DNA from: Clostridiales bacterium
Lineage (GTDB): Bacteria; Bacillota; Clostridia; Oscillospirales; Acutalibacteraceae
Reading direction: 5' to 3'
NCBI GenBank assembly: GCA_019422525.1
Contig: JAHZDE010000026.1
Span: 1-13,331 of the forward strand
DNA length: 13,331 bases
Part shown: positions 7,516 through 13,331 of the stretch, one piece after another
Numbering within the stretch: position 1 is the first letter of the stretch
Layout of the letters: each line of letters begins with the position of its first letter
Position numbers and translations under genes: made by a program
The notes under the pieces: model-generated
Told to the model about the DNA's origin: nothing
The model's input: only the letters and a program-made list of their open reading frames with translations
The model's database searches: none

Positions 7516-7616
7516 AAGCGACCTCCTGTATTCGATTTTTCTCCGAATCCAGCTGATCGTGTCCCTGTTCATGTCAAATTCAAGGCAGCTGAACTCTTCA
7601 TCAACAAGTATGGCAT
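7516..7616 (-). other. Junction between conjugation segment and TnpV/defence segment
   Basis: On the minus strand the VirD4 frame follows its family through NYQKLGRD (ending at 7617) and then runs into 15 unrelated residues before a TGA at 7571–7569. From about 7610 the tnpV frame is open and would encode ILVDEEFSCLEFD followed by MNRDTISWIRRKIEYRRSL, with no start signal of its own, which reads like a gene remnant. The G+C-rich composition of the right half also ends about here. I found no clear terminal inverted repeat or target duplication. Confidence 0.55.
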
Positions 7617-9134
7617 ATCACGTCCGAGCTTCTGGTAGTTGAGCGAATGGGACTGCTCCCGGCCGCGACTCTCACCCGTGTTGTATGTGTCGATGGTTTC
7701 GCGGCCGAGGCTCTGGCTGAGCTCCTTCAAGGTGGACGGCTCTTTGCCGCCGAGGAACAAATATGAATCGCAGTTGGCCGTAATAGTTTCAGCGTTGTCC
7801 TTGTACAGCGCCTTGAGCTGCGATTGAGCTTGCAGAACAAGGCACGCCGAGATCTCTCGGCTTCGGATGGTCGCCATGAGCTTCTCCAAATTCGGTATCT
7901 GTCCAATGTTCGCGCACTCATCTATGAGGCAGCGCACGTGGACAGGCAATCTGCCGCCGTACACATCGTCGGCTTTCTCGCAGAGCAGGTTGAAAAGCTG
8001 GCTGTATACCATAGATATTAAGAAGTTGAACGTGCTGTCGGTGTCGGACATGATGAGGAACAGCGCAGTTTTCTTGTCCCCGAGCGTGTCCAGCGACAGC
8101 TCATCGTAGGACGTGACCTCTCTAAGCTCAGCGATGTCAAAGGGAGACAGACGCGCACCGCAGCTCACGAGTATGCTTTTGGCGGTTTTGCCCGCGGCAA
8201 GTTTGAATTTGGAATATTGACGAGTTGCGAAGTGGCCTGGCTTGCGGCGCTCCAAGTCCTCCATCAGCAGGTCAACTCGGTTTTTGAACTCCTCATCGTC
8301 CTCGCGTACCTCCATGCTGTTGAGCATCTCCAGCATCGTGCCGAAGTTCTGCTCGGCTGGCGGGGCTTCATAATGTATGTAGCCAATCAGGGCGGTGTAC
8401 AAGAGCTTCTCGGCGTTCACCCAGAACTCGTCGCCGGACTTGCCCTGCCCTGTGGTGTTGGTGATGAGGCAAGTGACCAGCTTCAAAATGTCTTTTTCCG
8501 AATGGATGTACGCGAACGGATTATATCTCATGGACTTCTTAAAGTTGATGGTATTCAGCACCCGAATCTCGTACCCGGCACGCTCCAGGAGCAGCCCTGT
8601 CTCCAGAACCAACTGTCCCTTGGGGTCGGTCACGACGTATGAACTGTGAAGCTGCATGATGTTGGGCTTGATGAAAAACCTCGTCTTGCCGCTGCCCGAG
8701 CCGCCTACAATGAGCACGTTTTTGTTTCGCGCGGTCTTGGGGTCTTTTGGGCGGCTGTTCATCGTAAGGCGCTCAGTCTGCGTGAGGATGATGTTGTTCT
8801 TGAACACCGGGTCAATGTACGGCCGTATATCTTCGGCTGTGCCCCAACGGGCTGCCCCGTACTCGTACCCGTGGCGGTATTTCTTCGCGTTCTTGCCCTT
8901 CATGTACACGGCAAATCGCAGCAGCAGACCGCACACTATACCGACGCAGAGGTCAAGCGCGTTCATGCTCGGCAGCGGATTGCCGAACGCGGCGGGGATG
9001 GCCCCGAACAGGCTCAATATCTTCTCCGAAGCGTCGGCCCCATCAGCCATGCGCCAGGCTTCACCGAGGTTGGTACAAACAAGGCCAAGCACGACATACG
9101 GCAGATTCGTGAGCACGAGTTTCTTCACGTTCAT
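7569..9134 (-). CDS. VirD4/TraG-family type IV coupling protein, truncated at its C-terminus
   Basis: A 521-residue inner-membrane ATPase that in its family brings the relaxosome to the conjugative type IV secretion channel. There are two N-terminal membrane segments (~8–22 and ~66–79), Walker A GGSGSGKT (144–151), VTDPKG after it, and Walker B CLIDECANIG with D405/E406 (family consensus DEFANIG; here Cys replaces Phe). The late motif IRSREISACLVLQAQSQL is also present. Family members run to about 600 residues and continue past YQKLG with a segment containing MDGGKCI and RGVRPFLSDK; here the match stops at D506 and 15 unrelated residues follow. The ATPase core is intact but the C-terminal part is missing, so function is doubtful. 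The start at 9134 overlaps the PcfB stop (ATGA), with AAGGAG 8 nt upstream. The usual downstream Maff2, TrbL/VirB6, PrgI and VirB4 genes are absent from this side. Confidence 0.9.
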   Translation of the reverse strand: MNVKKLVLTNLPYVVLGLVCTNLGEAWRMADGADASEKILSLFGAIPAAFGNPLPSMNALDLCVGIVCGLLLRFAVYMKGKNAKKYRHGYEYGAARWGTAEDIRPYIDPVFKNNIILTQTERLTMNSRPKDPKTARNKNVLIVGGSGSGKTRFFIKPNIMQLHSSYVVTDPKGQLVLETGLLLERAGYEIRVLNTINFKKSMRYNPFAYIHSEKDILKLVTCLITNTTGQGKSGDEFWVNAEKLLYTALIGYIHYEAPPAEQNFGTMLEMLNSMEVREDDEEFKNRVDLLMEDLERRKPGHFATRQYSKFKLAAGKTAKSILVSCGARLSPFDIAELREVTSYDELSLDTLGDKKTALFLIMSDTDSTFNFLISMVYSQLFNLLCEKADDVYGGRLPVHVRCLIDECANIGQIPNLEKLMATIRSREISACLVLQAQSQLKALYKDNAETITANCDSYLFLGGKEPSTLKELSQSLGRETIDTYNTGESRGREQSHSLNYQKLGRDMPYLLMKSSAALNLT

Positions 9135-9598
9135 CGTTCAAGCTCCTTGCGGCGCTCCTTTTGCGCGCCCACGACCGGTACAATATCCCGCAGCTTTTGC
9201 AGCAGCGACGGGCGCTCGCTTTTGCGCTCTTTGGCGCTCGAGAACTCCTTGAGCGCTGCCATGATGGCGTCGGCATCTCGCCCTTTAAAGAACACGAGGA
9301 AGCGCGGGGCATCTGCCGAGGTATCCCGCCTCACAGCGTAGTCTACGCCGTACTTGCGCGCGATGCGCTCAAACTGGCGCAGATTGGCGTCGTCAATTTC
9401 CATCGTGTTCACACCCTGCCCCTGCTGCGTGAGCTGTTTGACGCTCTGCTTGCCCTTGGGATGCACGTTGACCTTTTTAGCCTTCTGGTTGCGGCAAAAG
9501 GCCACGAACTTGGAGACGGCATTCTTAAGCACCCGCCCCGAGAACTTCGTGCCGTTAATGACCAGTGTCAGTGTCCGCTGCTCAACCTCCTCCTGCAT
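9131..9598 (-). CDS. pcfB: PcfB-family protein (DUF3801)
   Basis: A 155-residue soluble protein. An N-terminal helix-rich part (QRTLTLVINGTKFSGRVLKN) leads to ARKYGVDYAVRRDTSADAPRFLVFFKGRDADAIMAAL (about 80–117), the usual core of PcfB/DUF3801 proteins, which also appears in antirestriction-like accessory proteins that read as 'kyGv.f.v..d......y.vfFk..d.d.i..a'. The C-terminus is basic. In pCF10 PcfB binds the relaxosome and presents it to the coupling protein PcfC; the same partnership is likely here because the gene directly precedes virD4 and overlaps it by 4 nt. The ATG at 9598 has GGAGG with 7 nt spacing. Confidence 0.88.
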   Translation of the reverse strand: MQEEVEQRTLTLVINGTKFSGRVLKNAVSKFVAFCRNQKAKKVNVHPKGKQSVKQLTQQGQGVNTMEIDDANLRQFERIARKYGVDYAVRRDTSADAPRFLVFFKGRDADAIMAALKEFSSAKERKSERPSLLQKLRDIVPVVGAQKERRKELER

Positions 9599-9613
9599 TT
9601 TGCCACCTCCATG

Positions 9614-10015
9614 TCAGCGCTCCTGAGTTGGCTGCTTGTGCGTACTCTCGCGCGGCTTATCCTGCACAGCGACGAGGTTGCCACCAACGGTGAGGAACTT
9701 CTCCGGCCAGCGGAATTTTTCAAGGTACTTGGCCTGCAAGTCTTTTGGCAGGGAGCAGAAGTTATCCTCACCGAGTCCGCAGATAAAAAACGACCCGGCA
9801 ATCGCGTCGTAGATTCTGCCGTCCTCGCCGCGCAGCGCGCGGTTAAGCGGCATCTGCATAATTTTGCCCTCGTCGTTGCAGACGAGGGCGACGGGGTCGT
9901 CAAAAGGGTAAGTGGCTTCAATATAGCCGCCGACTGCGGCCTGCAAGGACTTGAGGTCGTTGCCGATCTCGGCAATCCGCGCCTCCTTGCCTGGCTCAAC
10001 AAGCAGCACTTCCAT
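9614..10015 (-). CDS. DUF3846 domain protein
   Basis: A 133-residue soluble protein with the typical DUF3846 opening MEVLLVEPGKEARIAEI, then LKSLQAAVGGYIEATYPF, a short beta strand VALVCNDEGK, MPLNRAL, and IYDAIAGSFFICG. The family is frequent in Firmicutes and actinobacterial phages and conjugative elements; no biochemical role is established. The ATG at 10015 overlaps the stop of the upstream secreted-protein gene by one base (TGATG), with GAGGAA as ribosome site, so the much longer frame extending upstream to 10306 is only an overlap with that gene. PcfB begins 15 nt downstream. Confidence 0.85.
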   Translation of the reverse strand: MEVLLVEPGKEARIAEIGNDLKSLQAAVGGYIEATYPFDDPVALVCNDEGKIMQMPLNRALRGEDGRIYDAIAGSFFICGLGEDNFCSLPKDLQAKYLEKFRWPEKFLTVGGNLVAVQDKPRESTHKQPTQER

Positions 10016-11463
10016 CAGGCTTCCTCCACCACGAACACCACCGTAAGCACCTGTTCGTTTATGCCGACAGAGGTCGCGGAGACGTTCGCGTCGTAGTCCA
10101 GCGGCAGCGTGCTGCCCGCGTCTATCTTCCAGTCGCCGGTGAGGGCGAGAGATTCGCTGTCGCCCTCGGCAGCCGATGCTGCGCCGCCGATGGCGAAGCC
10201 TATGAGCTTGCTGTCCACCTTGGCAGCGGCCATGTTGTACTCGAACGGCACAAGCGTCCAGCCGTTCTCGGTGCGCAGGCTTATACCGGTCACGCGCACA
10301 TCGCAAGTGGAGTTGTTGGCAATAGCCGCGTCAGTGCTGGACGTGACCACGCCGTCCTCCGTGACGGCAAGAGGCAGACCAGCAGGAACCGTGACGGAGA
10401 ACACCTTTGTGAGCGTCCAGTGAGCATAGAGGGTGTGCGCGGTCTTGTCGCTGACCTCAGTGCCGGCCTCGACCAGCTCGCCGCCGTCTTTCTCGGTGTA
10501 CCAGCCGTCGAAGGTGTAGCCCTCTCGTATGGGTTCGGGCAGCTCACCGTAAGTGTCACCGAAGATAACGGTAACGCTGCCGTCCTCAAGCACGCCTCCG
10601 CAGGCGTCGAGGGTTACATCGACGTAGACGATCAGCTCCTTGGAGCAGCTGTCGCACTTGCCGTCGCTGTTCGTGTCGGCGTGGTCAGCGTATTCGTAAG
10701 TGGAATACCCACAGGTAGAACACGTTTTCGTGCGCCTATGCTGCGTGTCGGAGCTGTTCGTCCAGCTGCCGTAAGAAAAGCTGTGGTTAGCATAGTCATA
10801 GCTGCTGTATCCGCAGTCGCGGCAAGTTTTGGTTCTCCTGTGCTGAGTGCCGTTGTAGTTCTGCCAACTTCCATAAGAAAAGGAATGACTTTCATACGTT
10901 GCAGAACCGACGTTGCTGTCACAGGTGGAGCAATAATCCACGACCCTGTGCTGACTGGAGGTGTATTGCTCGTATTCCTCGCGCGTATCGTGCCAGTCAT
11001 ACTCGTACTCGCCCTCGCCGCAGTCGCGGCAGTAGGCGTAGCGGCGGTGCTCGCTGCGGTTGTAATGCTCCCAGTCGTCATATACGGTTACACCGTGGCT
11101 GACACCCATGTCTACCAGGTCGCCACAGTCCTCGCAATACTCGTACCAGTAGCAGCCGTCCCATTCGCGGTACGTCCAGTCGTGGTAACAGACGTCCTCA
11201 TAGCCGCAGTAGATGCACTCCCCGTTGCGGAAGGTGTGTTCTTCCATGAGCACAACACCGGCAGTTATTCCACAGCCGGTACAATAGACGCTGTACAGAT
11301 GGTTCTCGCTGTCCTCCGGCCTGTAGTTTGTATATGCGTAAGTGCAGTGTCCAGTACAAGTGCAGTAAGATACGCCGCAGTCGAACGAATCCGCAAAAGC
11401 GCTCGGCACTAACGTGAACGCGAGCACGAGGACAAGCAGCAGAGATACTAAACGTTTTTTCAT
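10015..11463 (-). CDS. Secreted Cys-rich repeat protein with InlB B-repeat and shared C-terminal domain
   Basis: A 482-residue exported protein. Residues 1–24 form a clear signal peptide ending PSAFA before DSF. Residues 28–275 are rich in Cys, Tyr, His and Trp and hold eight CxxC pairs at 61/64, 83/86, 110/113, 145/148, 178/181, 214/217, 248/251 and 270/273, mostly preceded by an H-R-x-x-x-x-C spacing; they resemble zinc-ribbon knuckles or disulfide loops. Residues 193–226 and 227–260 are two near-identical 34-residue units. Residues ~287–349 are a Listeria-Bacteroides (InlB B) repeat ending GYTFDGWYTE and LYAHW. Residues 366–482 (SVTVPAGLPLAV, NNST, RVTGISL, terminal VVFVVEE) repeat a domain found in the next two upstream genes. 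There is no LPXTG or C-terminal membrane anchor. A surface or pilus-like adhesive role is inferred. AGGAGG lies 10 nt before the ATG. Confidence 0.82.
   Translation of the reverse strand: MKKRLVSLLLVLVLAFTLVPSAFADSFDCGVSYCTCTGHCTYAYTNYRPEDSENHLYSVYCTGCGITAGVVLMEEHTFRNGECIYCGYEDVCYHDWTYREWDGCYWYEYCEDCGDLVDMGVSHGVTVYDDWEHYNRSEHRRYAYCRDCGEGEYEYDWHDTREEYEQYTSSQHRVVDYCSTCDSNVGSATYESHSFSYGSWQNYNGTQHRRTKTCRDCGYSSYDYANHSFSYGSWTNSSDTQHRRTKTCSTCGYSTYEYADHADTNSDGKCDSCSKELIVYVDVTLDACGGVLEDGSVTVIFGDTYGELPEPIREGYTFDGWYTEKDGGELVEAGTEVSDKTAHTLYAHWTLTKVFSVTVPAGLPLAVTEDGVVTSSTDAAIANNSTCDVRVTGISLRTENGWTLVPFEYNMAAAKVDSKLIGFAIGGAASAAEGDSESLALTGDWKIDAGSTLPLDYDANVSATSVGINEQVLTVVFVVEEA
10684..10887 (-). repeat. Two tandem 102-bp coding repeats
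   Basis: Within the Cys-rich protein, residues 193–226 and 227–260 are consecutive 34-residue units, each opening HSFSYGSW and containing TQHRRTKTC, then CGYS. They correspond to two in-frame 102-bp copies. More diverged units with the same Cys spacing lie upstream in the protein, so the array likely grew by duplication. Confidence 0.75.
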
Positions 11464-11481
11464 GTGTTTTCTTCCTCCTAA

Positions 11482-11979
11482 TTAGACGATGGAGATAGTG
11501 AACACGACGTTGAGCGCGTTCACATTCTCGCTGTTGGGCGCGTCTGCGCTTATCTTGGCGAAGTATTCAAGCGCCATGTCGCTCTGCGGCTGAATCACCG
11601 GGAAGCCCGTGCTGTTGATGGCGAGCTTACCCGCGCCGGTGGTGGCGCAGCCGTTTATCTTGAGCGCCACGCGGTGCGCACCACTGAAGCTGTTGTAGTC
11701 GCCTACCTTGTACGCGCCGTCCGTGACCTCAACGCCGGTCACGCGAACCGCGCCGTTGGTGGAGTTGTTCGTGATCTTCGCGTTGTCCGCGGTCACAACC
11801 GTGCCGTTGATGACGTGAATCGGCAGCGACGCGGGGACGGTTACGTTCACCGCGCGGTACTCATTGTCCACCGTGAGCGTGACCGGCACCGTCGCCGTGG
11901 TGCTCGTGTCAGCGAGCGCGCCGAGCGAGAGGCAGAGCGCGAGGGCGAGCGCCAGCGCGCCTATGCGTTTAGCTTTCAA
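11482..11979 (-). CDS. Small secreted protein with the shared beta-rich domain
   Basis: A 165-residue exported protein starting at a TTG codon (11979–11977), chosen because GGAGG lies 7 nt upstream and the signal peptide follows directly (KAKRIGALALALALCLSLGALA, then DTS). The mature protein is essentially one domain: NVTVPASLPIHV (45–56), TADNAKITNNST (63–74), AVRVTGVEV (77–85), an internal INGCATTGAGKLA stretch, and the terminal strand LNVVFTISIV. This pattern recurs in the genes on both sides. There is no membrane anchor, sortase motif or lipobox. It lies 18 nt ahead of the Cys-rich gene and behind a strong hairpin, so its expression may be set separately from the upstream paralogue. A structural subunit of an extracellular assembly is one possibility; nothing in the sequence proves it. 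Confidence 0.78.
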   Translation of the reverse strand: MKAKRIGALALALALCLSLGALADTSTTATVPVTLTVDNEYRAVNVTVPASLPIHVINGTVVTADNAKITNNSTNGAVRVTGVEVTDGAYKVGDYNSFSGAHRVALKINGCATTGAGKLAINSTGFPVIQPQSDMALEYFAKISADAPNSENVNALNVVFTISIV

Positions 11980-12004
11980 GTTTTAACCTCCCTCCAAAGA
12001 GTTT

Positions 12005-12024
12005 GGGGCGGCTTGCGCCGCCCC
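12005..12024 (-). promoter_or_regulatory. Strong intercistronic hairpin between two secreted-protein genes
   Basis: A perfect 8-bp G+C stem (GGGGCGGC 12005–12012, GCCGCCCC 12017–12024) with a 4-nt loop sits 13 nt after the stop of one gene and 25 nt before the TTG start of the next. On the minus strand it is followed by AAACTCTTT rather than a run of T, so it may be a leaky terminator, a 3' stabiliser or an RNA processing site rather than a full stop. Confidence 0.6.
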
Positions 12025-12037
12025 AGTCGGGTATTGA

Positions 12038-12670
12038 TCACTCGGTCACGTCATCCCATTCAATCACAAACACGACGTTTGCAACGTTGGCGTTCTCCAC
12101 GACGTTGCTCAGCGGGGTAACAATCGCGCTGTACGCGACGCTCACGCTGTTGTGGGTGCTGTCGCCAACACCGGTCATGTAGCAGCCCTCGATGGGCGCG
12201 GAGATAAGGCTCTGAGTTGCCTCGTTACTGGCAGTGGCGACCTGCGCACCGCCGCCGATGCTCATCGCAAAGCCGAGCTTGTTGGAGTCAACCTTCTCGT
12301 CGGCAAGGCTGGACTTGTCCCCGAAAGCCGTCAGGTTCCAGCCCTCGGCAGCGCTGATGCTCACGCTGCGGACGCGGACCGCGCCGTAAGAGTTGTTGGT
12401 TATCTTGCAGTCGCTGGCAGTCACGACGGTGCCGTCATCGCTCATAGCCATGGGCAGTGCGGTCGGCACGGTGACGCTCATGCGGGTAGGCGTAGTCTCG
12501 CCGCCGCCTTCACCGCCGCCGATGCCCTCGTTGGTGGTCGTGAGGTTGACGGGAGAAGTGGCACTGCCACCGCTGGGCGTGATGTCATCGGCACACGCGC
12601 CGACAGCAAGGGTGAACACCATGCAGAGCGCGAGCAGCATGGTCACGGGTTTGCGAATAATCTTGGTCAT
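12038..12670 (-). CDS. Secreted protein with the shared beta-rich domain, possible lipoprotein
   Basis: A 210-residue exported protein. The ATG at 12670 has GGAGG 8 nt upstream; an in-frame ATG at 12685 would put that site inside the gene. The signal peptide (RKPVTMLLALCMVFTLAVGACA) contains VGAC at 23–26, which could be a lipobox, but ACA followed by DD also fits ordinary signal peptidase I cleavage. A Ser/Gly/Thr-rich linker (31–62, GGGEGGGE) leads to the domain shared with the two downstream genes: SVTVPTALPMAM (65–76), CKITNNS (88–94), AVRVRSVSI (97–105), GWNLTAF (110–116), KVDSNKLGFA (126–135), and the end strand ANVVFVIEW (197–205). The KVDS...LIGFA/KLGFA block ties it most closely to the Cys-rich protein. 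Function unknown; surface exposure is the safest inference. Confidence 0.8.
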   Translation of the reverse strand: MTKIIRKPVTMLLALCMVFTLAVGACADDITPSGGSATSPVNLTTTNEGIGGGEGGGETTPTRMSVTVPTALPMAMSDDGTVVTASDCKITNNSYGAVRVRSVSISAAEGWNLTAFGDKSSLADEKVDSNKLGFAMSIGGGAQVATASNEATQSLISAPIEGCYMTGVGDSTHNSVSVAYSAIVTPLSNVVENANVANVVFVIEWDDVTE

Positions 12671-12700
12671 GTAAAATACCTCCAAAATTTTTAGATTCCG

Positions 12701-13234
12701 TCACTCAAGGACGGTAAGTTCAATTACGACACCCGCCGAGCCGAGCTTGTCGCCGGTATCGGGGTCAAGGTTAAAGAACATAGCGGTGCACTCGTATGTA
12801 CCCGCGTCGAGGTCAACATCGAGCTTGTCCGACTCAATCTTCGAGCTGACCGGCACGGCCTTGGACGTGTAAATTACATCGCCGTTGTCGTTGCGGGTTA
12901 TCTCGACGGACAGCGGATAGCGGTTTATGTCCTCGTTTACAATCATGAGGGAGCCGGCGCTTTCGCCGTCCGAGAACACAGGCGAGGTGTTCATCGAGAT
13001 GTTGATCATGCCATCCGCGACTTTCTCGTTGAGCGAGTCGCGGATGGCGTCGAGGTCAGCCTCGTCCCAGCCGCCAGCAGTGGCCGACGGGTCAAACTCG
13101 ATGCCGCCCGGGTCGTCCGTGGGCGTGCCGCAACTCCGCAGAAGCAGCAGGATGATGATTGCAAGCACAACGACAACCGCCGCGCCGATGCCTATCTTCT
13201 TGTACGTCTCTTTCTTCGTGTTTTTGTTTTTCAT
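12701..13234 (-). CDS. Single-pass membrane-anchored extracytoplasmic protein
   Basis: A 177-residue protein with a basic N-terminus (KNKNTKKETYKK), one hydrophobic segment at about 14–32 and the remainder outside the cell. The hydrophobic segment is followed by RSCG, which is not a convincing lipobox. The outer part has an acidic linker (38–60), then VADGMINISMNTSP (72–85), SLMIVNEDINRYPLSVEITR (95–114) and VPVSSKIESDKLDVDLDAGTY (128–147), a beta-sandwich-like pattern. I recall similar proteins near transfer genes of Clostridia conjugative elements but know no named family. GGAGG lies 7 nt before the ATG. It heads the visible part of the operon; the next gene follows after 30 nt. It may anchor the secreted proteins downstream or be part of the transfer apparatus. 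Confidence 0.75.
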   Translation of the reverse strand: MKNKNTKKETYKKIGIGAAVVVVLAIIILLLLRSCGTPTDDPGGIEFDPSATAGGWDEADLDAIRDSLNEKVADGMINISMNTSPVFSDGESAGSLMIVNEDINRYPLSVEITRNDNGDVIYTSKAVPVSSKIESDKLDVDLDAGTYECTAMFFNLDPDTGDKLGSAGVVIELTVLE

Positions 13235-13331
13235 TTTCGAACCTCCAAAAGTTTTGTCCAGGGTATGTGCTGCTTGCTAGGGTGGAACCACCAAGTGCCG
13301 AAGTTTGAGCCTTACGTCGCATCACCTCCTA

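Noticed and set aside
7569..7572. ATGA overlap between the VirD4 stop and an upstream tnpV ATG as genuine translational coupling
   Set aside because: The VirD4 tail is junction sequence, and the properly spaced AGGAGG points to the later ATG at 7515, so the overlap looks accidental.
10420..11412. 330-codon plus-strand frame opposite the Cys-rich secreted protein
   Set aside because: Val/Ala-rich translation with no start signal. The minus-strand frame has signal peptide, repeats, InlB motif and ribosome site. Open antisense frames are expected at this G+C content.
10015..12670. WxL or LPXTG cell-wall anchoring of the secreted proteins
   Set aside because: None of the three C-termini has LPXTG with a membrane segment and basic tail, and no W-x-L pair in the proper setting was found; they simply end in a beta strand.
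13281..13292. Short inverted repeat GGTGG-AA-CCACC upstream of the membrane-anchored protein
   Set aside because: Only 5-bp arms in a leader cut by the window edge; no promoter boxes could be tied to it, so no operator or attenuator is claimed.
13092..13325. 77-codon minus-strand frame overlapping the start of the membrane-anchored protein
   Set aside because: AGGAGG is only 2 nt from its ATG, and the translation (Arg/His/Ala-rich) looks like the out-of-frame reading of the real gene, which has a properly spaced GGAGG at its own start.

Overview
The window looks like accessory DNA from an anaerobic gut Firmicute (class Clostridia, probably Oscillospiraceae or Lachnospiraceae). The evidence is a PcfB/DUF3801–VirD4 coupling-protein pair, a DUF3846 protein, TnpV and a DUF6809-type protein, all typical of integrative conjugative or mobilizable elements of that class, plus strong AGGAGG-type ribosome binding sites. 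Family assignments come from motif recognition by eye; no database search was run.

Layout. (1) 2–538, plus strand: the 3' end of a gene that enters from the left, closed by a hairpin that works in both directions (542–578). (2) 622–6747, minus strand: a defence operon read right to left. It has a promoter with an embedded perfect operator (6719–6747), a small Xre/Cro-type regulator, a 319-residue restriction/methylation partner protein, a 1337-residue single-chain enzyme (GIY-YIG-like nuclease, DEAH helicase, NPPY adenine methylase, specificity region), and a TIR-domain protein. Spacing is tight throughout, including a 1-nt stop/start overlap between the two restriction-modification genes. 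(3) 6837–7515, minus strand: a DUF6809-like protein and TnpV, a small mobile-element module. (4) about 7516–7616: a junction where the coupling-protein gene loses its C-terminal part and the G+C-rich conjugation segment ends. (5) 7569–13234, minus strand: a G+C-rich transfer-associated operon. In transcription order it encodes a membrane-anchored extracytoplasmic protein, three secreted proteins sharing one beta-rich domain (the last also has eight CxxC pairs and an InlB-type repeat), DUF3846, PcfB and the truncated VirD4.

How it works together (inference). The defence operon resembles a Type ISP-like restriction-modification system with two departures: a GIY-YIG-type nuclease in place of the usual Mrr-type one, and a separate methylase-like partner. 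A TIR effector sits last and could be a second, NADase-type layer. The Xre protein probably represses the whole operon through the palindrome in its promoter. Within the large gene, base composition falls sharply at the NPPY motif, and the AT-rich specificity part plus the TIR gene look like one exchanged block. The right half resembles a conjugation region whose coupling protein was cut by rearrangement, with an unusual cluster of secreted surface-type proteins upstream of it. No rRNA, tRNA or CRISPR array was recognised. No gene-free stretch exceeds 300 bases.
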